Shown one piece after another: positions 44,186-56,553 of a stretch of 64,000 bases of DNA. The position numbers were made by a program, and so were the translations under genes. Source of the stretch: Beta vulgaris subsp. vulgaris (lineage: Eukaryota; Streptophyta; Magnoliopsida; Caryophyllales; Amaranthaceae). The first letter of the stretch is position 1, and the number at the start of each line of letters is the position of its first letter. Where the stretch lies: NCBI RefSeq assembly GCF_026745355.1, contig NC_079205.1, positions 41,153,182 to 41,217,181 on the forward strand. The letters are read 5' to 3'. The notes beneath the pieces are model-generated. The model saw only the letters and a list, made by a program, of their open reading frames with translations, did no database searches and was not told the origin of the DNA.

Positions 44186-46021
44186 ATGAACACCAAACAA
44201 ACCTCTCATTCTCTCTTTAACCAAAAACCCAAAAAACCCTCTCACTCTTCCATTAACACCGAATCTCCAACTCTCATGGATATTTCTCCTAATCCATAAA
44301 AAAAGGGTCCTAAGAAAGAGGAAGAAAATTGAAGAAACAATGAAGATGGAAGTAGAGGAATCACATGCAAACATTGAGGGGGAATCGACGGTTCCTGTGA
44401 GAAGAACAACCAAAGTTGCAAAACGAAAATCCATCGCAACACAATATGTTCATGGTTTATGCATTGATATTACTTGGTGTAGAAAGGTTAATTTTCGTTA
44501 ATTGTTTGAATTGATTAAATTTCAAGGTTGGGAACACCTTTTCGAAAATTGTTATGGACAATGTCTAATTCCCAAACTTGTCGATGAATTTTGTGAAAAT
44601 TTTTCAATTGATGAAGAGGAAAATTGTTCTACACTTGTGAAGGGAACCCAAATTGACTTCAATGCTGAATTTTTGGGAAATCTACTCAGTGTTCCTGTGA
44701 GGGGAACCGACGTATATTTCAAGAAACAAAGAGGCTCTTATCCATTTTCCGATATTTCGTTTGATGAATTGATTGTGAAATATGGTAGAAAAAGAAGCAC
44801 TACCTTTCTTGAACACAATCTTCTTTCTACTTACCACAAAATACTATTCCACATTTAAAAAAAAAGCCATTTTACCTTGCATCTCTAAACGTGCTCAAGT
44901 TAGCATGTTAGACTTGATCTACATTCACTGCCTAGCCTTCCATAAACACAAAAATTTTCCATCCTTGATGGTTCAACACCTGAGTCATTGCATCGAGAAC
45001 GATTTTATTGTTGGTTATGGAGCTCTTGTTACAGAAATATAATTAAGTTTAATGTGAAAATTTTGCGGGTTCCAAATATTAGTGTGTCTACGGGAAATAT
45101 GTTAAATGTTTGTGCTTTGAACAATCTAAATGTGTGTGTTGTGAATGGCGAAGTGATCAAAGGAAGAGCTAAAAGAAAACTGGAAAAATAGAAAAAGAAA
45201 AAGAAAAGAAAAATGAAAAATTGAAAAAAGAAAAACAAAAAGCAAAAGATAAGAGGAAGAAGGTGGTTGAAAGGAAAGAGTTGGTGAAACCGGTTGTGAG
45301 AGTTACTCGAACTAGTCAAAGAGTTCGAAACTTGAAAGTGCTAAACTTTCTTTCACATGATGAGGAAGAAAGTGTTGATGATGAAGAAGTGAGTGTGATT
45401 GCTAAAGAAGTTTATCATGCTTGCAATTCTTCTTCTAGGAACAGTCTCCTGTTCCTATGGATGCCATACCTCCTATTATCTCATCTCCACCAAAAACTGC
45501 ATCTTCACCTCCTTATGCACCACAAAATACTCTCATCCCTCCTTCTACCAAATCACCTTCATCTCATGTTCCCAAAGAAAAAAAAACCAGCTACTGTTCA
45601 CATCCTAGAGGAACAATCTGCCCAAAATCCTCCAAATACGTCTCCTTCTTCATCACAAAACCCTACCATTGATGCTACTTATGCCCTAGCTCATGCTAGG
45701 AGGTTGGATTACTTGTTTACTTTGGTAATGGGTCATTCAGAAGCTATGATAGAATTTGCAAATGAAGCTAAGGGAGTGAATGAGTTAGTGCAAGGGTTGA
45801 TGAGCAAGGTTGACAAGGCTATGGATGCTCAAAAGGTGATCATGGAACAACTTGGTGATATGACCACATCTCTCCAAACGATGAACTCGAGATTGATGAA
45901 GTTGGAGGATGTTGTGCTCAAGATTGATCAAATCGTTGCCGGAAATCATAAGAAAGTGATGACCAAATTAGATGATGTGGTAGAAGAAGTGGTCGAACAA
46001 TCTTCCTCTCCTAAGCCTTAA
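44186..46021 (+). pseudogene. SIRE env-like third ORF (right arm)
   Basis: The start ATG at 44186 gives MNTKQTSHSLFNQKPKK and soon meets a stop after MDISPNP. Frames then continue MFELIKFQGWEHLFENCYG, VDEFCENFSIDEEE, VPVRGTDVYFKKQRGSYPF (44502-44858), KRKLEK (end of a frame at 45191), and a long frame 45221-46021 with TRTSQRVRNLKVLNFLS, a Ser/Pro stretch, and a coiled coil (EQLGDMTTSLQTMNSRLMKL) ending SSSPKP. The same protein as 34606-39174, without the two insertions, which gives their empty sites. Confidence 0.78.
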
Positions 46022-46532
46022 AACTCTATTCTTAGTTTAGTTTTTTTTTTTGTGGGAACATCACTTTTTATATTTTGTCTTTTCTTTTCTTTCTTTCTTA
46101 AGCATACTGCAACGGAACTATGTTAATTTGATAATTCTATGTTCAATCTTTTTGCATGTGTGCGTCTCTTGAATGGCTAATATTCTTGGATTACGGTTTT
46201 GAGAGTTGAATGCTTTATTTGACTTATACTAACCAAAATATTTCTCACAAGTTTGGTGGTGTGATTTGTTTTGGTACATAATTTCATCTTTTTGAAATCA
46301 TGGACTAATGTTTTTGAAGATGCCAAAGGGGGAAAGAGAAAGGCAATCAGAGCAAATATTTATCTAGTCATGGTTTATGTTCTCACGTTTTCTTCCAAAA
46401 ATAAAATAACACGTCTATTATAATTAATTTAACTTAATTGAAAACTTTGTTAAAAGAGTTTTATATGACTTATGTGAATTACATATTATTATATTATATG
46501 CGTTTTGTTGCCATCTTCAAAAAGGGGAAAAT
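46022..46532 (+). other. SIRE 3' untranslated region and polypurine tracts
   Basis: This contains CCAAAGGGGGAAAGAGAAAG (46323-46342), a purine block conserved in the other copies, and the polypurine tract CAAAAAGGGGAAAAT (46518-46532) directly before the LTR. Confidence 0.75.
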
Positions 46533-47600
46533 TGTTGACCCTTGAGGTTTGAAGATGACTTAACCACAAAAGACATAGTTATTTTATTTATGTTGTTGCT
46601 AGGTAATTCATTCTCGAGGAATACTTGATTGAAGATTAAAACGGAGAATTATTCAAAGATCGAAGTGAAGATATTCGAGTGATGAAATGTCAAGCATGGA
46701 GTGAAGATTAGAATACATTAGGGTGTATTTATTATCTTCATGTTAAAATTAGAATACATTAGGGTGTATTTTATTTACTCCCCAAAATTCTGTTATCACA
46801 CCTAAACTACTGCTACACGTTTGTAGTTAGTGGTTAATGGGCTTAGTTAATTATTTCTCAAAGTCTTAATTAATTTAAATATTTTAATTATTCCCCAAAT
46901 ATCTAAAACCACGTAATACTTACTGCTTCTTAGTTTTAAATTAAGCTGTGGAGGAAGTGGATTAATTACTTCTCAAGGATTATTTTAATATAAACTAATT
47001 AATTAATTAGAGTCATGGACATCATAGGATAATGGATTAATTAGTGGATAAGTTTATGTCTTGTCTGAATTGCCTATATATAGGCGCCTAAACCTTAGAA
47101 CAAATTGTGTCTGACTTAGCTAAATATTCTTAGTTGTCTAAAAGAGTCAGTGTCTTTCCTAAGAGAATTCATACTTACTTTATTCGAGTTATTACTCTTC
47201 CATTGTCTTACAAATTGTATTTTTGAGTTAAGGGTTTGAGTGAACTCTTGTAAGTGTGGGAAGCTTTGAATGAAGCAAGAGAAAGAGAAAGTAACTTCTA
47301 GTGAAGTTTGAGAAGAACGACAGTTGTGGGAACTTGAGTTTAGTAACTTAAGTTGTGGCTCGAGAGAAAAGTAATAGGATTGTAAACAAAGTTGTTTTGG
47401 ACTATTATAGTGGAAAGTTGTGTTAAAATCCCTTGTGGTCGAGGTTGTTTCTTCCTACTGGGCCTAGGAAGCTTTTCCTCGGTAAAATCTCTCGTGTTCC
47501 CATTGTTTGTTCCCAAGTTACTTTTAATTCCGCAAAAAGTATAGCTTATTCTCTCACTATAATTCACCCCCCCCTCTTATAGTGCTCATATTATACAACA
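46533..47600 (+). repeat. SIRE LTR (right arm, complete)
   Basis: A 1068-bp LTR runs from TGTTGACCC to TATACAACA. It carries an internal 24-bp repeat (ATTAGAATACATTAGGGTGTAT at about 46707 and 46748). A short inverted terminal TGTTG/CAACA is seen. Confidence 0.87.
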
Positions 47601-48208
47601 CAATAAGCCAAAAACAATTCAACAAAACCAGCACCATGATCCCAAAGGAGGCTATAATGCCCATACTAATTCCTCGAACAATCATCTTCAACTAAGGGGA
47701 AAAAGGGTGATAAATAAGGTTCAACCTCGAACAATTAATTTCAGATAAAAGGATTCTTATTTCTAAAACAAAATCGGAAAAGAACGCAATATGAAAACAA
47801 TGAGAAATAGAATCACTCATCCGTAGAAAGACAAATAGTTGAATTCTAGCTAGTAGTCGCCGCTTTTTACCGAGTAAATTGGATCCTTTGGGTCCTTGGT
47901 ATCAGCATACAAAATTCCTCCTTGCACAGCCACTCACTGATGTAGCTTTGGGTCGTTAGTATCAGCAGGGTACTAGAAGCTGTTACAAACATAATCTATT
48001 AGCACAGATATTACAAAACAAAATGGAAGTATCAGAAATGGGAGCTTGCTCCTTGAACTTTGTAATACATTAAAAAATAGCCTTAGTAATAACACCATAT
48101 ATGGCACTTATATCGCATAGTTGTGAAAAAACAAAGAAACACGCCAAAGGTCACATCGCATAGTTCGCAAGAGGCACCTAACAAAGAAATGAATAAATAA
48201 CCACCTAC
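47601..48208. other. Unassigned segment with a possible gene exon
   Basis: AT-rich DNA between the SIRE LTR and the CACTA element. Apart from the exon candidate at 47850-47972, nothing was recognised. Confidence 0.4.
47850..47972 (-). pseudogene. Possible terminal exon of a plant gene (decayed)
   Basis: The minus strand has an acceptor-like TTGTAACAGCTTCTAG, then 41 codons to a TAG stop: YPADTNDPKLHQ, stop (TGA), VAVQGGILYADTKDPKDPI and YSVKSGDY. Two related ADT-DPK stretches suggest real protein. The internal TGA is one change from CGA. A second frame is also open for 38 codons. The family was not recognised. Confidence 0.3.
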
Positions 48209-49439
48209 CACTACAAAAAAAAACTGCTCTATAGTGACGGAAAAAATTCGTCTCTAAATAAACACATTCCGTCGCTACATATGCCTAGAGACGGAATTAG
48301 GGATGGAACACACCCATTGTTGAAGACCTTGTCGCTAATTTGAATTAGGGACAAATTTTTATCATTCCGTGTCTAAATTAGACACGTATAAACATCCGTT
48401 GTTGAATCCATCTCTAAGCTTAGAGACGGATTTTCAAAATTCGTCTCTAAGCTTAGAAACAAATTTTGAGCTTTAGAGACGGATTTTCCAAATCTGTCTC
48501 TAAGTTTAGAGACGGGTTTTCACAATTCATCTCTATGTTTAGAGATGGATTTTCAAAATCCGTCACTAAATTCACTAAAAATTAAAAAAAGTAAACGAAA
48601 TTAACAAAAAGATAGTTCCGAATATTGTCGTGATTATAATTAATCACCTTTATTACCTATCTAGTTCAAGTCGATCTCATTACCAGTTCGAAATATAACT
48701 CAAGTAAACCCGATTCAACTCTACAAGGGAAAGGATAAGGGGAATCCATAGTCGCAAGAACCGCTGTTCGTAGGAATCGAACTTGTAACCTCAAAGACAC
48801 GAGGAGAAGCTCCAACCAACTACACTAAATACAACTTGTATAATTCTTTACATAATATTGGTAATATGTAGAAGAAATAATAGAGACGGATTTTTAGAAT
48901 CCGTCCCTAAATTAGAGACGAATTTTTAAAATGCGACCTTAAATTAAAGAAGTGTAATAAAATTTTCATATCTAAATTTAGAGACGGATTTTATAAAAAA
49001 TCCGTCACTTAATTAGAGATGGATTTTAAAAATCCGTCCCTAAATTATAGACGGATTTTTAAAATCCGTCCCTATATTAGAGACGGATTTTTAAAATCCA
49101 TCCCGAAACTAAAGAAGTGCAATAAAATATTCATATTTAAATTTAGAGACGGATTTATAAAACCCGTTCCCAAATTTAAAGACGAATTTTAAAAATCCGT
49201 CCCTAAATTTAGAGACGGATTTAAAAATCCGTCTCTACTTACGAGAAGGATTTAAAAATCCGTTTCCACTTTAGAGACGGATTTAAAAATTCGTCTCTAA
49301 ATAAATTTAGAGACGAATCATCAATATTCCGTCTCTAAATAAATTTAGAGACGAATTATCAATATTCCGTCTCTAAATTAGAAATGGATATACATCTGTC
49401 GCGAAAAATCCGTCGCTATATGAGCTTTTTTTTCCAGTG
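48209..49439. mobile_element. Non-autonomous CACTA element of repeated short palindromes
   Basis: The left end is CACTACAAAAAAAA and the right end, reverse-complemented, is CACTGGAAAAAAAA. The flanks TAC and TAA agree at 2 of 3 positions of the expected 3-bp duplication. Both arms consist of repeated TTAGAGACGGATTTT-AAAATCCGTCTCTAA palindromes, about 25 or more half-units, some degenerate. Such sub-terminal repeats are where CACTA transposases bind. There is no coding. Confidence 0.85.
48772..48829 (-). other. tRNA-like box A/box B module inside the CACTA element
   Basis: The minus strand reads TAGTGTAGTTGGTTGGAGC (like box A of tRNA genes) and, 34 bp on, GTTCGATTCC (box B). Between them there is no clean anticodon stem. 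It resembles a tRNA-derived SINE head or a decayed tRNA. Box B is a perfect match to the consensus; box A is weak. Confidence 0.4.
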
Positions 49440-49584
49440 TAATAAGGCATATTTCTTAGCTACAACGCCATATATAACACTCATATCCAATTTACGCATT
49501 CTCTACTTCTTTTCCTTCCTAAACTAACGCAGAGACCATGGTGATATAACAACTAAATTGGGCAAGAGTAACAAAAGAACGTCA

Positions 49585-50932
49585 TGTTTTCCCTAGGAAC
49601 ACTACAAGAGGGGGGGGGGGTGAATTGTAGGTGTAGAAATAAACGTAACTTTTTGCGGAAATTAAAACTTAAACGAATAAACAAGCTAAAGGAACACAAG
49701 GGATTTTTACGAGGAAAAACTTCTTGGGCCCAACAAGAAGAAACAACCTCGACCACTAGGGATTTTAAACTCAACACTTTCACTAATTAGGCCAAACAAC
49801 TCTGTTACAACCTAATTCTAACTCGAGCCACACCTTGAGTTCCTAAACTCAAGTTCCTGAACCACTGTTCCCTTAACAGCAGTTCCTCTCAACTTCACTC
49901 GAAGTTTTCTCACACATACAAGCTTCACTCAAAGCCTTCTCTTACAGAACTTCACTCAAAGTTCCCTTACCCCAAAAACAAAATACAATTGATCGAAATA
50001 AGCTTAGTGGAATTAGAGTAAGAAGGCAAAGAACAAATGGCTATTATGAGAGAATGAAGGCACTGACACTTAATAATTCAAACTCACTTAATTACTTAGT
50101 CAGACACAATTTGGAACTTATCTAGACTTCTATATTTATAGTGTTAATCATGAAGAACGTGGGATTAATGTTAGAGTACAGTTTTAATCCATTTACCCAT
50201 GATGTTCCTTCCCCTAAGGAACACGTTTCATCATGTCCCATGATCCCATGAACTATAAATGAACGTGGATAAATGCAGCCATTACTCCTAATAATAGGAG
50301 TTCCTTGGCATTATCCGAAAATCAGTTTTATAAAATCTTTTTATCTTTAAACTGAATTTTAATCTTTAAGAAAATAATATCTTTAAATAAAATCTTTAAC
50401 AACCGGATATTTATTTTCTTATTTTCCGAAAAATAAATCTTTTCCAAAAGATTTTCTTTTTAAAACTGATTTTATCATTTGAAATTAGAAATAACTAATT
50501 TCCTATAATCTAGGCATGACTTACTCCATTATTTTTTAACCGTTACATAAGTACACGCCTAAGTCTAGTTCCTTTATTATTCAGTTCCTTTAACATATTC
50601 GTAAGTGCCACTTAGTTTGTTCCTTACAAAGGAACAAACGCTTCATTCTCAAATACTGCCACAGTTCCTTACCATTCTTTCTTTGTTCCTTTACATTGGA
50701 ACTAGAAAATAAAACGCCTAGCTTCTATTATTCTTGATCCAATGCTTGCTCCAGTATCAACATAGAAACTTCTTTACTTAGCCTTTGAAATCCTCTCTTG
50801 ACTTCTTCATTGACTTCTTTTCTCCCAGTTCCTTGCATTGATACCTTAACACCATACACTTAAATAATTCATTAGTTCACTACTTAGTTTGTTCCTTTGT
50901 TTCTTTGTCATTATCAAAACTAGGGTTCAACA
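49585..50932 (-). repeat. SIRE 3' LTR
   Basis: 1348 bp, TG...CA. Contains a G run at 49611-49620, repeated TTCACTC/CGAAGTT segments, and several GTTCCTTT motifs toward its end. The polypurine tract lies immediately right of 50932. Confidence 0.93.
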
Positions 50933-51500
50933 ATTTCCCCCTTTTTGATGATGACAACAAAGGTACAAACTAAGGAAAATAACAAATAATATAAGTGAAT
51001 GAAAATAAAAACATAAAGAAGAAAATGAAAAATAAAACACAATTATGTAGTAACTGAATTTTGATTTTTCATTTACCTTAACCTATTTTTATTTTTCATT
51101 TACCTTATCCATTTTTTAATTTTTTCAATTTTTCATATTTATTTAAGTTTATGTACAGTTTGTTCCTTAAATCCTTTTCCCCCTTTGTCATCCTCAAAAA
51201 GAATAGACTCTGCATGAATTGATGAATTGATTTAACACCTTAAGACCAATATGCAAGCACCATTAGTGGTTAAGTTAGAAAATCAAAGAGTAAACTTGCT
51301 CAAACATCAATCACATAATACTAGCCATTCCAAGGAAGAAATTATGCAAAACATTTAGAAACATAGACAATATAGCAAAAGTCATTGATTATATAGCACT
51401 TGTTCCATAACAAAACAAAGAAAGAAAAGAAAAGAAGAAACAAAAGTTGTGTTCCTTGATAAAGAACAGGAACAAAAAACAACAAAAAAAAACTAAGAAA
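50933..51500 (-). other. SIRE polypurine tract and 3' untranslated region
   Basis: Read in reverse, the tract ATCAAAAAGGGGGAAAT sits against the LTR. A second purine block (AAAGGGGGAAAAGG in reverse, 51169-51188) matches the position seen in the other SIRE family. Otherwise AT-rich. Confidence 0.7.
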
Positions 51501-53249
51501 GGGAAGGGGAATGGTGTTCCTCTACAACTTCTTCTTCAACCACATCCTCCAATTTTTCATCACCACCCCATGATTAGTTCAACCTGTTCCTTCAGCTCCT
51601 CCAAGACGAGCCATAGAGTCCATCTTCTTTGCTGCGCAACCACGTATCACTCAATTCTTCATAAGACTTATCATAGTATCAGTTTTGGCATCCAAAGTCC
51701 AATGAAGATGATTGTAAAATTTTATCATATGTTGTGCAGGAAGGCAGACTTCATTAACCCAGTTAGTTCATCCGGATTTCCTGTTCCTTACCCTTGGAAC
51801 TGAGGCAGATGGGGGATTTGTGAAGGAACTGGGAGGTTTGAGTGGAAGGCTCATCTGTTCCAGGAATGGAAACAGAAGGTGAAGGGTGATAAATGGGAGG
51901 AAGAAATGGTGGTGTGGGTGGAAGAGTTGTGGAGGTGGAAGCAAAAGGATTTGGCCTTTTATTTCATCCTTCAACTGCTCAAAACTGAAGGAACAGAGAA
52001 GGACGAAGGTGAAATGGAGGGTATTTTGTGAAAGGAACAGAGAGTTTGGGAGATGGTGGTGGAGTAGGTTCCTTGAGAGTGAGGGTACCTGTTCCTCATT
52101 ATCCGAAAGGACTAAAGGAGAGTCCTCGTTGGAAGGAACAGGAACAGGAGCAATTTTTCACGAGTGCTCTTTCTCACTCTCAAGGAACAGAGGGTTTAGG
52201 CTTAGTGGCAATGTGTTTGCGCCTCTTAGGTTTCGGTTCCTCCGGTTAGGAACAGGTTATCCAAGATTACATCATTATCTCTTCTAAGTCCAGTTGGGCA
52301 GTTTTCTTTTTCCTGAGGAACTGGAAGCCATTCTTCCTTGAATGAGAACACCTTCTTGGACAGACAAGCCAAGTCCATTTAGGGTCTTCTCATTCAAGAT
52401 GTTCCCTTGTTTACTCCTATGTGGTCCAACCCGTAAGTCTTACTTCAAAATGATGAAGTAAGGATTATCAAGGCACCGTACCAATACACAATGTTTCTAA
52501 TCAGTGGGTTAAAGTTGAATGAAGAGGGAAGGGAAATTGATTTGTATGTGGTGGTCTAAGCAAAACATGTAACACATATCCAAGAGACCCACTTCATTCC
52601 TCTTTTCAGTTCGAGGAATGAGTGCTCTCCAAACCAAATTAAACAACACTTTGTGAAGGGAGAGAGTAGGTTATGTTTGTTTTGTTTGGCCAGCTGTTCC
52701 TCCAAAATATTCTAAGATTTTGTCTTGAGGAAAATTCGGAAATGAAACAGTTCCTTTCCGTTTAAAATACAAATCAGTTCCTTTACAAGGAACTTCCCAT
52801 AACCTTATTTTCTTTCCTCTAACCTCAGTTGTGCAGGTTCCATTAGTATTAACAAATTTGCACAAAACTCATCCATAGCTAGAGGAACAAGAGCATTATT
52901 AAAGGCGAATTCAAACAAGAATTCCATGCCTTGTTCCTTTAGAATGGAGGTTAATTCTAGAAATTCAATTTTATTTGCCCATTCTAAATCGACGCAAAAC
53001 CCAAACATACCTAGATTCACTTCGTTCGACCCTTTTCTTGGAAGACGAAGAAACAGTTCCTTTGGAAGGAACAGGTGCAGTTTCTTCTTCTTCCCCCTGA
53101 GATTGTTCCGGGGTTTCTTCTTCATCTCTTCCCCAATCAATTTTCTTCTCCATGCTCCTTCTAGGAGATTCTAATTGCTGTTCCTCTATGGGGTTTTCTT
53201 GAATTATGTCGGTTTCAAGGGTTTTAGTTGGAGATGAAGAAATTTCCAT
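51501..53249 (-). pseudogene. SIRE env-like third ORF, decayed
   Basis: Starts MEISSSPTKTLETDIIQE at 53249. The frames continue FCVDLEWANKIEFLELTSIL and MEFLFEFAFNNALVPLAMDE (53140-52805), then EVPCKGTDLYFKRKGTVSF (52865-52671), which aligns with VPVRGTD-YFKKQRGSYPF in the other SIRE family. The rest to about 51500 is Ser/Pro/Glu-rich and broken. Many 'GGAAC' pentamers run through this region. Confidence 0.68.
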
Positions 53250-54016
53250 TTTTGAAGTGTCGGTTGTTTTTGTTGGAAAAGGGAGTTTCTTGAAGTTTTT
53301 CCATGATTTTGGAAGGTTTGGAGGTTTTTATGGAGTATCAAAGGGTGTGATGAGGTTTCGGATTGGTGAAGATGAAGATTGAGAGGAACACGGTTTCTTA
53401 GATGAATTAAGAGGAAGTTTTGCATGTAATAGTAATTATGACACGCGGGAAAGAAATAAAGCAAAAAAAAAATAAAATAAATAAAAGAAGAAAACGAAAA
53501 GATAAAAGAACCAAGATTTAATTAAACTGGTTCCCCTTAATTTTTGGGATTTTTTTGGATTTTTCGGATTTTTATGAATTTTAATTTTTGAAAGAAAATA
53601 AATGCTAAGGAACTTGTGCTATAGGAACAACTAATGCTACATTCAATTCCTTCATACTATGCATGTTTCTTGACCTTAGGAACAGTAAGGGGTATTATGT
53701 GACATTTGTGAGTTGTTTATTTCTTTGACTTCATGTTTATGTTTTGCAACATTCCAATTTGCAATGGTCTTAGGCAATTAAACACAATTATTTTTAGCAC
53801 ACAAAGTCACTCAAATTGATTCAAACATGGGGGAATTGACATAGGAACAATCACTTAATTTTTATTAACCTAACTCAAGCCTTAATTTTCATATCTATCT
53901 CTTTGCAAAGGCTTAGTTAGGATATCAGCAATCTGATAATCAGTTTGACAAAACTCAAGTTTATCAAACCTTTTTCAAATTTTCTCTTAAAAAGTGATGT
54001 CTAATATGTATATGCT

Positions 54017-55380
54017 TTACTCTAGAATGATGCACTGGATCTTTAGATATACTATAGCACTTGTATTGTCACAATAAATAGGAACACATTCAAAGTTTAT
54101 TCCATAGTCACTAAGTTGTTGTTTTATCCAAAGCATTTGAGAGCAACATGCAGCAGCAGCTACATATTCTGCTTCAGCAGTGGATAAAGCAACTGTGTTT
54201 TGTTTCTTGGTACTCCAAGAAACTAAACTATGACCAAGGAATTGTGCCATACCTGAGGTGCTTTTCCTATTACAAGATCTCCAGCATAATCTGCATCTGC
54301 ATATCCTTTTAGTTCGAATGTATCACTTCTTGGATAGTAGAGTCCAAGATCATCTGTTCCTTTAAGTATCTAAGAATTCTCTTCACAGCAGTGAGGTGAG
54401 ACTCCTTTGGATTTGCTTGAAATCTAGCACACAAACCAACACTGAAAGCTATGTCTGGACGACTAGCAGTTAGATACAAAAGTGAACCAATCATTCCTCT
54501 ATATTTTGTTTGATCAACACTTGTTCCTATGGAGTCTTCATCTAATCTAGTTGAAGTTCCCATAGGAGTGTGATTTATCTTTGAATTTTCGAGGCCATAT
54601 TTCTTTAATAGTTCCTTTATGTATTTTTGTTGGTGAACAATTATACCTTTTTCAGTTTGTTTGATTTGTAGTCCAAGAAAGAAATTTAACTCACCCATCA
54701 TACTCATTTCAAATTCATTGCTCATGAGACTTGAGAATTCTTTGCACAATGTTTCATTAGTAGCTCCGAATATGATGTCATCAACATATATTTGAACAAG
54801 CAAAATATCAGTTCCTTTAGATTTTAGGAACAAGGTTTTATCAACCTTTCCTCTTTTAAAGTTTGTTTCTAAAAGGAACTTGATAATCTCTCATACCATG
54901 ATCTAGGTGCTTGTTTTAACCCATAAAGAGCTTTATCAAGCTTGTAGACATGATTTGGGAGATATTATTTTCAAACCAGGGGGTTGTTCAACATATACAT
55001 CTTCGTTTAGATAGCCATTTAAAAATGCACACTTAACATCCATTTGATATAATTTGAATCCCATGTAAGCAGCAAATGCAATTAAATTCTAATGGCTTCT
55101 AATCTAGCTACAGGAGCAAAGGTTTCTTCATAATCAATTCCTTCTTGTTGGTTATAACCTTTTACTACAAGTCTAGCTTTGTTTCTTACAATGGTTCCAT
55201 ATTCATCTAGTTTGTTTCTAAACACCCATTTTAAGCCAATTACTTTTTGTTGTTTAGATGAAGGAACTAGATGCCATACCTTGTTTCTTTCAAACTCATT
55301 TAATTCAGCTTGCATTGCATAATCCAATCAGAGTCAGTTAAGGCTTCTTCATGATTTCTTGGTTCCATCATTGATAGGAA
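54017..55380 (-). pseudogene. SIRE reverse transcriptase and RNase H
   Basis: RT N-terminus [20 protein letters not shown] and [16 protein letters not shown] (55327-55082), a broken stretch, then QIYVDDIIFGATNE with the YVDD active site and FEMSMMGELNFFLGLQ (54833-54309). RNase H follows: LGHSLVSWSTKKQNTVALS, TAEAEYVAAA and PIYCDNTSAI (54250-54017), ending in a frameshift before the usual HI-RHHF tail. Confidence 0.87.
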
Positions 55381-55594
55381 CGCATGAAATGCACAAAAGT
55401 TCCTTAACTGAGATCTAGTTTGCGTACCTTTGGATATGTCGCTGATTATGAGTTCCACAGGATGTGACTTTTGTAATCTCCAAGGTTTTGGTTGAAACTC
55501 TCTTATAGGAACATGTTGTTCCTCATGAGTTCCTTGAGTTGATGAGGAACTCTGCTCAGTTGTTCCTCTGTTAGCCTCGGTGGACTCAGTTCCT

Positions 55595-56443
55595 TCATTT
55601 AGAGGAACAGGAGCATCTTCTCCTCCTTGAGGAACAGGAAATCATTGATTCATTATTTTCAATTCCTCGTTCCTTTCCTCTTTCACTTCTTCTTCTTGTG
55701 AATCTGTGTTCCTTGACTAGGTGTGCTAACCCTATCTCATAGTCATCAACCTGTATGCTTGGATTATGTTTGTCAGATTCATCAAAGATTACATGAATGC
55801 TTTCTTCAACACACATAGTTCTCTTGTTATATACTCTATAAGCTTTACTATGTGAGGAGTATCCTAAAAATGTTGCTTCATCACTCCTTGCATCAAATTT
55901 TCCAAGATTATCTTTTCCATTATTATGCACATAACATTTGCATCCAAATGTTCTAAAATAGGTGATGTTTGGTTTCTTTCCAAAGTAAAGTTCATAAGGA
56001 GTTTTATTAATGATAGGTCTCATCATGGCACGATTAATTATGTGACAAGCAGTATTAACAGCTTCAGCCCAAAAGTTCCTTGGAAGTTCACTAGCAATTA
56101 ACATGGTTCTAGACATTTCCTCCAAAGTTCTATTTTTCCTTTCTACAACACCATTTTGTTGTGGTGTTCTAGGGGCAGAAAAATTATGATCTAGGCCATT
56201 ATCTCTGCTTAGGTCATCAAATTTATAATTTTCGAATTCCTTGCCATGATCTGATCTAATGTGCATTATTTTATGTCCACTTAGGTTTTGAACTCTTTTA
56301 GCAAAGACAAGGAACTCATCATAAGTTTCATCTTTACTAGAGAGAAAAATAACCCAAGTGTACCTAGAGTAGTCATCTACAATCACAAGTACATACCTCT
56401 TTCCACTTCTGCTTTGAATTCTCATGGGTCCACATAAGTCCAT
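55595..56443 (-). pseudogene. SIRE integrase
   Basis: A 282-codon ORF with an intact-looking core: DLCGPMRIQSRSGKRYVLVI (first Asp), IRSDHGKEFENYKFDDLSR (second Asp), RTPQQNGVVERKNRTLEEM (Glu). It continues NITYFRTFGCKCYVHNNG and EESIHVIFDES, then frameshifts at about 55760 into nonsense to 55595. This is the best-preserved integrase in the window; the residues needed for catalysis are all present. Confidence 0.88.
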
Positions 56444-56553
56444 ATGAATTAACTCTAATGGTTTAGTGGTACTTACAATCGTTTTAGATTTGAAAGAGGA
56501 TCTTACTTGTTTACCTCGTGCACATGCATCACAAACTTGATCAATATGAAATT

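Larger units (their letters stand above)
33313..47600. mobile_element. Two SIRE-type copia remnants joined head to head (large inverted repeat)
   Basis: The left arm (33313-41699, minus coding) and right arm (41766-47600, plus coding) carry the same series in mirror order: pol from GAG-pre-integrase onward, then the env-like ORF, then the LTR. Both lack gag and protease at the centre. Each has a different deletion of RT, so the arms did not arise by simple duplication of one defective copy. The left arm is enlarged by two insertions. No target duplication flanks the whole. Confidence 0.8.
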
